Shown piece by piece: positions 47,582 to 56,518 of a stretch of 64,000 bases of DNA. The notes under the pieces were generated by a model. The model saw only the letters and a list, made by a program, of their open reading frames with translations, made no database searches and was not told the DNA's origin. Position numbers and translations under genes: made by a program. This stretch comes from an uncultured Bacteroidales bacterium (GTDB lineage: Bacteria > Bacteroidota > Bacteroidia > Bacteroidales > CAIXZF01): NCBI GenBank assembly GCA_903923925.1, contig CAIXZF010000051.1, positions 47,091 through 111,090 of the forward strand. Reading direction: 5' to 3'. Each line of letters begins with the position of its first letter. Position 1 is the stretch's first letter.

Positions 47582-48335
47582 ACTATTGACTATTAGCCTT
47601 CTCCGGCCTTTTTCAAAAAAAACGAAAGACAAAGCTCTTGCCGCGTCAATTCGGAATATTTTCGGTTTTAAACCCGGCAATATTTTTCTTTATAAGTTAG
47701 CATTCCGGCACAAATCTGCCGCTGTTGATCTCAATAATTCAGTCAAAGTTAGTAATGAACGCCTTGAATATTTGGGCGATGCCATTCTTAGTGCTATTGT
47801 TGCCGACTTCCTGTTCAAACTCTTCCCGCTCAAAGACGAAGGCTTTCTCACCGAAATGAGATCCAAAATGGTAAGCCGTGTACAACTCAATAAACTCGCC
47901 CAAAAACTCGGATTGGAACGCTTCATAGAATCCCAGCAGGAAAACTTTGGCACTAACCGCTCCATGATGGGCGATGCATTCGAAGCCTTTATTGGTGCAT
48001 TATATATTGACAAGGGTTATAAATTCACCCAGAAAGTACTGTTAAACAATATAATTGCCCACCATTACAATATCGAAGAAATACAAACTACAGAGGTAAA
48101 TTACAAGAGCCGCCTTCTCGAATGGGCACAGAGGGAAAAGAAAACTCTCGAATTTGTAGTAATCACGGAAACAGGAAACAGCCACAACAAACAATACCTC
48201 GTGGAAGTTGTAATCGATGGCCAGCCTATCTGCCGTGCCACCAATTTCTCTATCAAAAGCGCCGAACAACTTGCCGCAGAAAAGGCCTACGATATTTCGG
48301 CAAATAAACCGCTGCCTACTGAATCGCAGGCGTAA
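47553..48335 (+). CDS. rnc: Ribonuclease III (GTG start overlapping fabF)
   Basis: NERLEYLGDAILSAIVADFLF, GDAFEAFIGALYIDKG, C-terminal dsRBD KSRLLEWAQREKKTLEFVV...AEQLAAEKAYDI. Confidence 0.95.
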   Translation: MLYLKNTWIKLLTISLLRPFSKKTKDKALAASIRNIFGFKPGNIFLYKLAFRHKSAAVDLNNSVKVSNERLEYLGDAILSAIVADFLFKLFPLKDEGFLTEMRSKMVSRVQLNKLAQKLGLERFIESQQENFGTNRSMMGDAFEAFIGALYIDKGYKFTQKVLLNNIIAHHYNIEEIQTTEVNYKSRLLEWAQREKKTLEFVVITETGNSHNKQYLVEVVIDGQPICRATNFSIKSAEQLAAEKAYDISANKPLPTESQA

Positions 48336-48386
48336 TCAGAAGAATAATTCCAGGGTTATGTGAAGGGGGACTTACTCAGGGATGGT

Positions 48387-48572
48387 TTAATATTTATCAT
48401 TGGCAGCATTAGTTTGAGATTTTGCAAATTCTATGGCACGGTGTAGCTTGTCGGCAAACCACTCCTTGCTGGGTAGTTCAGTAAGATATTGTGCTACTTT
48501 TATTTTTTTTCATCAAGCATCAGCAATACTATATGTTCGGTATTTCCTTCACTACAAAGCAATAGGCCCATG
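48387..48572 (-). pseudogene. Remnant of DUF1016/PDDEXK (YhcG-like) nuclease C-terminus with homopolymer frameshift
   Basis: Complement reads PMGLLLCSEGNTEHIVLLMLDEKK(fs)IKVAQYLTELPSKEWFADKLHRAIEFAKSQTNAANDKY*; A8 run needs one more A to stay in frame. Confidence 0.55.
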
Positions 48573-48673
48573 GGTTTTGGTTTTGACGTAACGCAAACCG
48601 GAGGCAAAGGGCAAAACCTATCTTTTGAAATATTCATCAATGTTTTCTTTTATGAGCACATTTCAAATTCATA

Positions 48674-51600
48674 CTATTTCAACAGCAAAACACTTCCCTT
48701 GTATTTCTTGATGTTTTCGTTAACAGGTTTTAGCTTAATGAAATAAACATAAACTCCGGTTTCGCAGATCTTACCGCTGTTATTTTGGGCACCATTCCAT
48801 GGCATGGAAGGGTCGGTAGTTTGATAAACAAGGGCGCCCCAGCGGTTAAATATCGACATTTCATATTTATTATCTGTTCCCCAGTTTATTCCGAAAGGCC
48901 CGAAATAATCATTCACTCCATCGTCGTTAGGGGTAAAGCTGTTTGGAATATAGAATGTAAAGAAATCGTGGATGTTTACAATATTGTAAATTGTATCGGA
49001 ACAGCCCATCTCATTGAGTGCTATAAGCTGCACAATGTAGGTTCCGGTGTCGGAATAAACATGATTTGGCGAAAGTGCAGTATCCGTTCCACCGTCGCCG
49101 AAATCCCATTGATAGGATGTGGCATACAATGAAGTATTATCGAAGAAAACTTCCGGATTAATGATGGTGGTATTATCAGGATTTGCAACAAAACCAGCTG
49201 TAGGGATCTTCCATACTTTTACGTAAGCCGGATATTCAATTTCGTTTTCACAACCGGCCCCGGTAACTACCTTCACACTTACTGTATAACTTCCTGTATT
49301 GTAATACGTATGCAAGGGATTCTCCATAAGAGAACTGTCCCCATCACCAAATTTCCAGATAATATCCTGTGGTGGCGGATCAATGGTGCTGGTAAAATCA
49401 ACTGCCAGTGGCTGGCAGCCCTGCAATGGAATGCCATAAAACTGAATATCTGGTATTTTATTGAAAATCAGATTGATGGAATCGATACTTAAACAACCGT
49501 ATTGATTGGTAACCTTTACCCAGTAATTACCCGTACTTGTGGCCGGATAAGACTGCATAGAGTTTCCATTCTGCCATTGGTAAGAATTAAAGGTAAATCC
49601 CGGACTGATCCATAAGGTATCAAATCCACAAAGTGCAGTGTCGCTTCCAAGATAGGGCTGTGGCATTGGGTTTACAACCACAATTAAGGAGTCGGAGGAG
49701 GAGCAGTTGTGCGATGTAACTGTAAGATAATAATATTGGGCATTCGCAGGCTGTACGTTTATGTTCTGAGTGTTTGCTCCTGTACTCCAGTGATACTCCA
49801 ATCCGCCGGAACCATGCAGGTTCAGATTCTGTCCGTTACAAATACTGGTATCGGGACCGGCATAAGCCAGCGGAATCTGATTTACGTTAATGGTAACCGT
49901 GTCCTTTCCGGTACAGGCATTTGTAGTAACGGAAACTATATACGTTGTTGTATCTCCCGGTATAACATTGAATGCAGCGAGAGTGGAGCCGTTATTCCAA
50001 TGGTAGCTGCCTCCATTGAAGGCCTGTAAATAAATAGTATCGCCATTGCAGATGGTTGTATCCGGCATTAAGCCGGGGTCGGGTATTGGTTTTACAAGTA
50101 CCTGAAAAAGTGTGTCGTAATTACAGCCGTAGTCATCCGTTATTTGAACATTATAGGTATAATTGCCCGGCAAAGTGGGCTTAATTAAGGCCGTAGAATC
50201 TGTTTCCGATGTAATAAACGGACCAGTCCAGGTGGCATGATCCATAAATACATTATATCCCCAGTTTGTAGGTAAAAGTGTTGGATCAAGGTTCAGCTGC
50301 CACCAGAATACCCAACCATTGTCGGCACCCCAGTAGTCGCAGACCTGAAGGTTCCAGGTTCCGTTAAGCGGACAGCCAATTAAACTGTTGAACGACTGAC
50401 CAGGTTTGAAAACACCGCTATCCAGCATAGTATATGGAAGTCCCGGTACCAGGGCACCCATTCCGGAACCTGCGTAAACATTCATTGAATCCCAGGTTGG
50501 TGTCATCGACCAGCAATAGGTCCATCCGTAGCCTGCAGGATTCTGAACCGGATTTGTGATGCAGGAAGGAGGTGAGGAACAGTCGCAGGAAGGATCATTA
50601 TCTCCGCTTGGTCCCATACAAGGCTCTCCCAGGTATGCACCTCCCGATTGAATGTATTTTTTTACGTTGGAATATTGTCCGTTCGGACAGATAATTCTCA
50701 TGTTCAAATCGCCAATGAATGAATGTTCCATATTCACACAAACCGAAGCAATATCGGAGGCATTAGATACCGCCTGCCCGGGGTTAAAACAATTGAATGT
50801 GACATATGTATTATAGCACATACCTCCAATGGCACCTCCATCGGGAATAAATGTTGCGCTGTCGTACCTTAAGCTCGACGACTGATGATGCGAAATCGGA
50901 TCAATCAAAACTGTGGAATTATCGTTGTACCCCACTTTAAACTGCAAACTGTCGCCCAGGCAAATTGAAGGTGGTACTGTTACCTGGCTTATCGGGTTTC
51001 CTGCAACACGCACTCTGAGACCCAGTGCATTCATTGAGAAACAACCACGCTGATCAACAATTTTCAGGGTAACATCATACCCTCTTACGGAGTCGTAAAC
51101 ATGTTTAACGAGCAACCCGGAATCAACAGTATTATCACCGAAATTCCAGTAAAAACGGCTTGCCGGATCCTCCTGATGATATGCAAAATCGTTTTGCGGA
51201 TAAACGCCAAGAGCCGATAAAGTTATTGTATCACCATGGCAATTATTGATATACATGGAATCCAGAGGAGGGCTAAGGTTTATGGTATCAAGAGCTGCAA
51301 CGATTTTCTGACAAGGTTCAATACAGGAAATTTGTGCATTCCATCCTGCTCCGTGGAGGGTGCCATTTGATTTGAAAGAAAAGGTAAGGCATCCTGTCAT
51401 ATTCAAAATAGTAGCCCAAACAGGTGTCAGGGAAAGGCCGTTGTTGTTGTTAAATTTTCCGATGAGCGGATCCTGATCTGTCATCCCATCATACACATAA
51501 AGCGTATCGGAAGTATGCACATCAAAATTGGCAAAATAAACCTTTGTATAAGTGCTAACAGGGTTGTTAGAACAGATTATCAGCTGGTTTAATTCATTTG

Positions 51601-51742
51601 GCCCATAATTATTATTTCCTCCCGCATCAACAAAAGTGCCCTGACAGGTAAACACAAAAACCGAATCGGCGATATTATACACCTGCCCGAACGATATTAG
51701 TGAAAGGAATGTAAACAACAATGAAAAAAGTAGTTTTTTCAA
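48674..51742 (-). CDS. T9SS type B (gliding-motility-associated C-terminal) protein with CUB-like, PKD and P-proprotein-like domains
   Basis: VCVNMEHSFIGDLNMRIICPNG...LIGCPLNGTWNLQVCDYWGADNGWVFWWQLNL (P-domain-like); C-terminal YIPNSFTPNDDGVNDYFGPFG...MSIFNRWGALVYQT...PWNGAQNNSGKICETGVYVYFIKLKP. Confidence 0.9.
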   Translation of the reverse strand: MKKLLFSLLFTFLSLISFGQVYNIADSVFVFTCQGTFVDAGGNNNYGPNELNQLIICSNNPVSTYTKVYFANFDVHTSDTLYVYDGMTDQDPLIGKFNNNNGLSLTPVWATILNMTGCLTFSFKSNGTLHGAGWNAQISCIEPCQKIVAALDTINLSPPLDSMYINNCHGDTITLSALGVYPQNDFAYHQEDPASRFYWNFGDNTVDSGLLVKHVYDSVRGYDVTLKIVDQRGCFSMNALGLRVRVAGNPISQVTVPPSICLGDSLQFKVGYNDNSTVLIDPISHHQSSSLRYDSATFIPDGGAIGGMCYNTYVTFNCFNPGQAVSNASDIASVCVNMEHSFIGDLNMRIICPNGQYSNVKKYIQSGGAYLGEPCMGPSGDNDPSCDCSSPPSCITNPVQNPAGYGWTYCWSMTPTWDSMNVYAGSGMGALVPGLPYTMLDSGVFKPGQSFNSLIGCPLNGTWNLQVCDYWGADNGWVFWWQLNLDPTLLPTNWGYNVFMDHATWTGPFITSETDSTALIKPTLPGNYTYNVQITDDYGCNYDTLFQVLVKPIPDPGLMPDTTICNGDTIYLQAFNGGSYHWNNGSTLAAFNVIPGDTTTYIVSVTTNACTGKDTVTINVNQIPLAYAGPDTSICNGQNLNLHGSGGLEYHWSTGANTQNINVQPANAQYYYLTVTSHNCSSSDSLIVVVNPMPQPYLGSDTALCGFDTLWISPGFTFNSYQWQNGNSMQSYPATSTGNYWVKVTNQYGCLSIDSINLIFNKIPDIQFYGIPLQGCQPLAVDFTSTIDPPPQDIIWKFGDGDSSLMENPLHTYYNTGSYTVSVKVVTGAGCENEIEYPAYVKVWKIPTAGFVANPDNTTIINPEVFFDNTSLYATSYQWDFGDGGTDTALSPNHVYSDTGTYIVQLIALNEMGCSDTIYNIVNIHDFFTFYIPNSFTPNDDGVNDYFGPFGINWGTDNKYEMSIFNRWGALVYQTTDPSMPWNGAQNNSGKICETGVYVYFIKLKPVNENIKKYKGSVLLLK

Positions 51743-51911
51743 AATATCTGAGTTTTTTTATGATTCGCCTTTACCGGCACCTTCAGAATAGATTCTTACC
51801 AAAGTTACAATGAATATTTAATATTTAAAAATGCCTATATAAAAAACAAATTCTTCCAAATTCCTGCCAGTATTTTTTCGTTAATTTTACATTTCCTTAG
51901 AAGGACTTCCT

Positions 51912-52370
51912 ATGGCTAAGAAATTACAACTTCGGTCTGAACCAGAATCTGAATACCAGCTTATAGGAATAGTTTGTATGTTGAAGGATTACAGGCTGAC
52001 TTACCACCTGAACAAGCATCTTTTTCTCGATCTTGTAAAAAAAGATGACCTGAATGCCGAAGCCATAAATCCCGGAAAAGCTGTTAATTTCTCCTTTTAT
52101 TATTTTGAAGAAACAGGAAACCGCATTAAATTTTACCTGATTGGGAATAAAAATGAAAATGGAATGCTGCTTTCAGAATTCCGGCAGGCAGATTACTTCC
52201 TGCTTATTAACGGGCTTTTCCCGAGTGAATCAATGGACAAATATTTGAAGACAATCCGTGATTTACCTTCGGTGATGACAGCCTACAAAATCGATGTTAA
52301 TAAATATAAAAAGCTCGATACCTTTTTCTCAGATATCGAGCTTCATACCATCCCTGCAAAGAAGGAATAA
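51912..52370 (+). CDS. IPExxxVDY family protein
   Basis: IGIVCMLKDYRLTYHLNKHLFLDL...YLIGNKNENGMLLSEFRQADYFLLINGLF, matching this small Bacteroidetes family. Confidence 0.75.
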   Translation: MAKKLQLRSEPESEYQLIGIVCMLKDYRLTYHLNKHLFLDLVKKDDLNAEAINPGKAVNFSFYYFEETGNRIKFYLIGNKNENGMLLSEFRQADYFLLINGLFPSESMDKYLKTIRDLPSVMTAYKIDVNKYKKLDTFFSDIELHTIPAKKE

Positions 52371-52382
52371 GACTTTTTGAAT

Positions 52383-53525
52383 TTATACCGACATCAATTC
52401 CAGTAATTTATCATAATCGGCCTCACTAAGCTGATGATTCATGCCGCTTACTTTATTCTTTGAAAGTGTATCGCGGATGAGCTGATGTTTGCTGTTATCG
52501 ATTCCAACCTGACTTAAGCGCACAGGGCTTTCGGTTTTGCTGAAAAATGCTTCCAGTTTTTTAGCAGTATCCTCGGGGCTGTCAGCTCCGAAGATTTCTT
52601 TGCCAAGTTCTGTAATCCGCTCGGGAATACGATCAGACATCAACCTTATCCATGCAGGATAAGCAATTGAAAGTGAGGCACCATGAGGAACATCATACAA
52701 AACAGAAAGTACATGGCCAATCCCATGAACTCCCCAGTCACCATAGGTTCTGCCATGCATAGTAAGACCGTTCAGTGCCATGGTTGCGGCATACATTATT
52801 TTTCCGCGAAGTTCAACATTCGATAAATCAGTTAAAAGTTCAGGGCCGTAATTAATTGCCTCATGCACAATAGAATACACAAAGCGATCTGGTAAAGAAG
52901 CTTCACCTTTGCCGAAATAATTCTCCAGCGCGTGCGCAATCAGATCGGTAATACCAAAAGAAGTATAATTCTGAGGTACACTAACTGTATATTGTGGGTC
53001 CAGAAAGGAATGTTTCGGATACATAAGATCATGCCCATAACCTATTTTATTTTTCGACCTGTTGTTCTGAATAACGGCAAACTTGTTCATTTCTGTACCG
53101 GTAGCTGCCAGGGTAAGAACGGCAATAACCGGAATCGCCTCTTTTGGCTTTGCTTTTCCGGTAAAGAAATCCCAGGCACTATGAAATGCAGGTGTGCCAA
53201 TAGAAATAGCCTTAGCAGAGTCGATAACACTACCTCCGCCAACAGCTACAATGCAATCAATGTCCTTTAACTTTCCAAGCGCAGAAGCTGAATCCACATC
53301 CTCAATAACCGGGTTAGGGCGAATACCACTGTATTCATAAATCCGGAGCTTCTCTTTTTCAAGCTGACTGATTACAGTTTCATAAAGCCCGGTTTCCTTA
53401 ATGGATCCTTTTCCATAAACAAACAGAACTCTTTTCCCGTAAGAAGCAACAACACTGCCAAGGTCCTTAAGTACATCTCTGCCAAAGTGAAGAATCGTTG
53501 GATTATATGCTATAAAATTTTCCAT
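52383..53525 (-). CDS. Iron-containing alcohol dehydrogenase (butanol dehydrogenase/YqhD-like)
   Basis: CIVAVGGGSVIDSAKAI, LAATGTEMNKFAVI, GVHGIGHVLSVLYDVPHGASLSIAYPAW. Confidence 0.95.
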   Translation of the reverse strand: MENFIAYNPTILHFGRDVLKDLGSVVASYGKRVLFVYGKGSIKETGLYETVISQLEKEKLRIYEYSGIRPNPVIEDVDSASALGKLKDIDCIVAVGGGSVIDSAKAISIGTPAFHSAWDFFTGKAKPKEAIPVIAVLTLAATGTEMNKFAVIQNNRSKNKIGYGHDLMYPKHSFLDPQYTVSVPQNYTSFGITDLIAHALENYFGKGEASLPDRFVYSIVHEAINYGPELLTDLSNVELRGKIMYAATMALNGLTMHGRTYGDWGVHGIGHVLSVLYDVPHGASLSIAYPAWIRLMSDRIPERITELGKEIFGADSPEDTAKKLEAFFSKTESPVRLSQVGIDNSKHQLIRDTLSKNKVSGMNHQLSEADYDKLLELMSV

Positions 53526-53690
53526 GTAACAAATAGTGATAATATCGTTTTTTTAAAACCTGTAGTGGCTCAAAGATAAAAAACATTCCGGAACACCACG
53601 TTGATATTTGCTTGTTTCTGCGTTGATGATTATTGGGTTTTAAGTCTTATATTTGACATGAAACTATAATTAACTTAGACCAGGATCATT

Positions 53691-54692
53691 ATGAGCATCA
53701 AATCAACTTCTGTAAATTTGCTGATAATCATGCTACTAATAATGGTTGGAAGCACATCCTGTTCCACATCCTACAAATACTCGCACAAGAAAAACAGGGA
53801 ACAGGTGAGTATTCATGTGGATGAAGATCCTATGTATTTTAATCAAAAAGATCTCCTGGCGCAGAAATTCGATTCCAAACAAGTTACCCGTGGTGTTTTT
53901 CTGGCAGTTCCTTTCATCGGGCAGGCCATTTCCTATGCAACAAATTCTGTGAAAACTTTCATACAGTCCGACAAAACAAAATATTTCGCGAAATATGGTG
54001 CCGGAAAATCACAGTTGTTCTTTTATAATACCATTTCGACCACAAATTTTATTGACCCTTCAGGGATGCAATTCAAGGGGTTCAAGCTGATCCGGACTGT
54101 TGAAAATAGCGATCATAAAACAGATACCGCTTTTTATGCAAGCTTTTCCGTTGATCTGTCAAACCCTTATGAAATAGTTAATAATTCATCTTTCCGCCTG
54201 AAACTCGATTCTTTAAACGTTAAGTACTCAAAGGCAAAAGTCAGTGGAACAAATTATTATCTCCCCTGGAAATGGTTTACTAAAAACCGCCACCGCCTAA
54301 ATTTAGATATACAGATTGCTGTTCGTTCGTCATGGATAACAGAACAAACCCAGATTTACAACAACATTGAACTAGGAACATTCACTCTTAGTTTACGGAA
54401 TATTCCACTGGATCCCGAAGCCAGTGACTACAAACAATATTACGATCGCGTTAAAGACACAGTGCTAAGCGGTAATTGTTTTCTTGTACCCCGTTCCTTT
54501 GCCAATATGAAAGGTGAATCTGCCCAATTAAGCAAATGCTGGAGTCAGGGGCTATACGAAATCAGTGCAAATGTGAATGAAGCCGGGAAGCCGGGTTTGG
54601 TTACACCTGTGCCGAACAGTTACGATTTTATAATGAGCCAGTTCCAGTTCTACCTCATGAACCAGGTTGTTCCAAATATGAAATTTCCCTGA
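53691..54692 (+). CDS. Lipoprotein of unknown function, coupled to downstream caspase-like gene
   Basis: Lipobox-like MVGSTSCSTSYK; TGATG overlap with the next gene. Confidence 0.7.
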   Translation: MSIKSTSVNLLIIMLLIMVGSTSCSTSYKYSHKKNREQVSIHVDEDPMYFNQKDLLAQKFDSKQVTRGVFLAVPFIGQAISYATNSVKTFIQSDKTKYFAKYGAGKSQLFFYNTISTTNFIDPSGMQFKGFKLIRTVENSDHKTDTAFYASFSVDLSNPYEIVNNSSFRLKLDSLNVKYSKAKVSGTNYYLPWKWFTKNRHRLNLDIQIAVRSSWITEQTQIYNNIELGTFTLSLRNIPLDPEASDYKQYYDRVKDTVLSGNCFLVPRSFANMKGESAQLSKCWSQGLYEISANVNEAGKPGLVTPVPNSYDFIMSQFQFYLMNQVVPNMKFP

Positions 54693-56518
54693 TGAACTTA
54701 CGACATAGTTTTTGCCCAAATATCGGCACATTCGTACATTCGCCTCCAAAAGTCATCAGTTCCTGGTATATTTTGCTTTTCCTGGTTTTCAATAGTAGCC
54801 AGTTGTTTAGCCAACAGTCAAAACTTGCCCTGCTCGTGGGCGAATCACGTTACGATTCAGCCACCGGCTGGGTCCGCCTTCATGCCTTCAAGGACATTGA
54901 AATCGTTAAAAAGGCACTGCTCTATCATGGTTTTGCCGACAGCAATATCCTTGTTATCCAGGATCATGATGCCACAAAAGGAAAAATAATTGCCGCATTC
55001 AATAAACATCTCCTCGGCCGGTCTGCGGCTGGAGATATCGCTTTTTTCTACTATTCCGGGCACGGGCAGCGTGTTCAGGATAAAAACGGTGATGAAACAG
55101 ACGGCTACGACGAATCCTTTGTTCCCGTTGATGCTCCGCAGAAATATCAGCGAGGAGTATACGAGGGCCAGAATCACCTTACGGATGATGAATTCAATAA
55201 CCTCCTCCAGCCCTTGAGAAATAAGCTTGGAACAAAAGGGACTGTATTGGTTGTAGTTGATGCCTGTTTTTCAGGAAATATTACCCGTTCCTTCCTTTCA
55301 GCTGTGGCCCGTGGCAGCAGTGTTCTCATGGCAGGGCCAGACTACAAACCGGCCAGCCAGGTAAAAAACAATTATTCAGCTTCGGATTTTTCGCAGGCAG
55401 AACAAGCTGATCGTTCTCCAGAGTCTCAGATGATCACTTTAACGGCCTGCCGCGATTATGAAACCGCATTCGAGCTTTCGGACTCTTCAGGCGGTGTTTT
55501 TACCTCTGCGTTCACCAAATGCTTGTTAAACACCACAGAAATGATCAGTTACGATCAGCTCTATAAGAATATCTGCATAGCAATGGCCGACGACCCAAGG
55601 CAGAATCCCACGATTGAAGGCAGCGCCAATCTGAGTGTTTTCGGAAACACTCAGATTTTATCAAGTCCTTCCCCGAATATCTTTAAGAAATTATCCTTAG
55701 CTGATACTGTTATCAGCCTTTGCATTAAAATCACCAATCCCAGGCTATCAGCTTCAATAACCTCCGCACTTGAAAATTGTTCCTTTATAAATATTTCTAA
55801 AGAAACTGCAGATTTATACCTTTTCGACAGTCTGGTAAATGGAAAATCCTGTTATTGGCTCACAAACACTATGGGACTATGTTTGGATCAGGATTGTATT
55901 GACAGTACTTCGGCAGGAAAATCTGAAAATCGTTCATGGAACACACTGACTTATAGCATACTGCAGTACTTACAGGCAAGAAACCTGAACAAAACGATTC
56001 TTTATTGCAGGGAGTTACAATCCGAACTGCAGCTGATTCCGATCTCCGAAATAAATAAGGATCCTTATCTCTTCAATGCAAAAACAGAATTTGCAGTAGG
56101 TGATACCTTTACGTTCAGGCTGAAAATTAAAGGTCCGGCCGGGCGTTTTGCCTTTTACAGCCTGGTAAATATTTCAAACGGCAGTAAAACTTCATTGCTT
56201 CGCCCAACAGCCGACAAAGGCCCCGACGAATTCCGTTGTCCGCTTAATGAATTTGTAACCTTGAAGAATGAGAGGTTTGTTTTTTCTGATGCCGGTAAAG
56301 AAACTTTCCTGCTGATCTGTTCCGATGAACCCATCGACCTGAAATATCAGTTTACTGAACCAAGCAACATAACTGCCAAACGCGGTGAAGTAAGCTTTTC
56401 ATTCAATCAGCTGAATGCTGCCCTAAAAACCACACAGAAGCGTGCCCTCAGTAGTCCCAAAATCAGCGTATTTAACCTGCCGGTGGTAGTTAGGAGTTCT
56501 AACTACTTTTTTAAATGA
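54692..56518 (+). CDS. Secreted caspase-like (peptidase C14) protein
   Basis: KLALLVGESRYD, DIAFFYYSGHGQRVQDKNGDETDGYDESFVPVDA, TVLVVVDACFSGN (His/Cys dyad). Confidence 0.88.
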   Translation: MNLRHSFCPNIGTFVHSPPKVISSWYILLFLVFNSSQLFSQQSKLALLVGESRYDSATGWVRLHAFKDIEIVKKALLYHGFADSNILVIQDHDATKGKIIAAFNKHLLGRSAAGDIAFFYYSGHGQRVQDKNGDETDGYDESFVPVDAPQKYQRGVYEGQNHLTDDEFNNLLQPLRNKLGTKGTVLVVVDACFSGNITRSFLSAVARGSSVLMAGPDYKPASQVKNNYSASDFSQAEQADRSPESQMITLTACRDYETAFELSDSSGGVFTSAFTKCLLNTTEMISYDQLYKNICIAMADDPRQNPTIEGSANLSVFGNTQILSSPSPNIFKKLSLADTVISLCIKITNPRLSASITSALENCSFINISKETADLYLFDSLVNGKSCYWLTNTMGLCLDQDCIDSTSAGKSENRSWNTLTYSILQYLQARNLNKTILYCRELQSELQLIPISEINKDPYLFNAKTEFAVGDTFTFRLKIKGPAGRFAFYSLVNISNGSKTSLLRPTADKGPDEFRCPLNEFVTLKNERFVFSDAGKETFLLICSDEPIDLKYQFTEPSNITAKRGEVSFSFNQLNAALKTTQKRALSSPKISVFNLPVVVRSSNYFFK

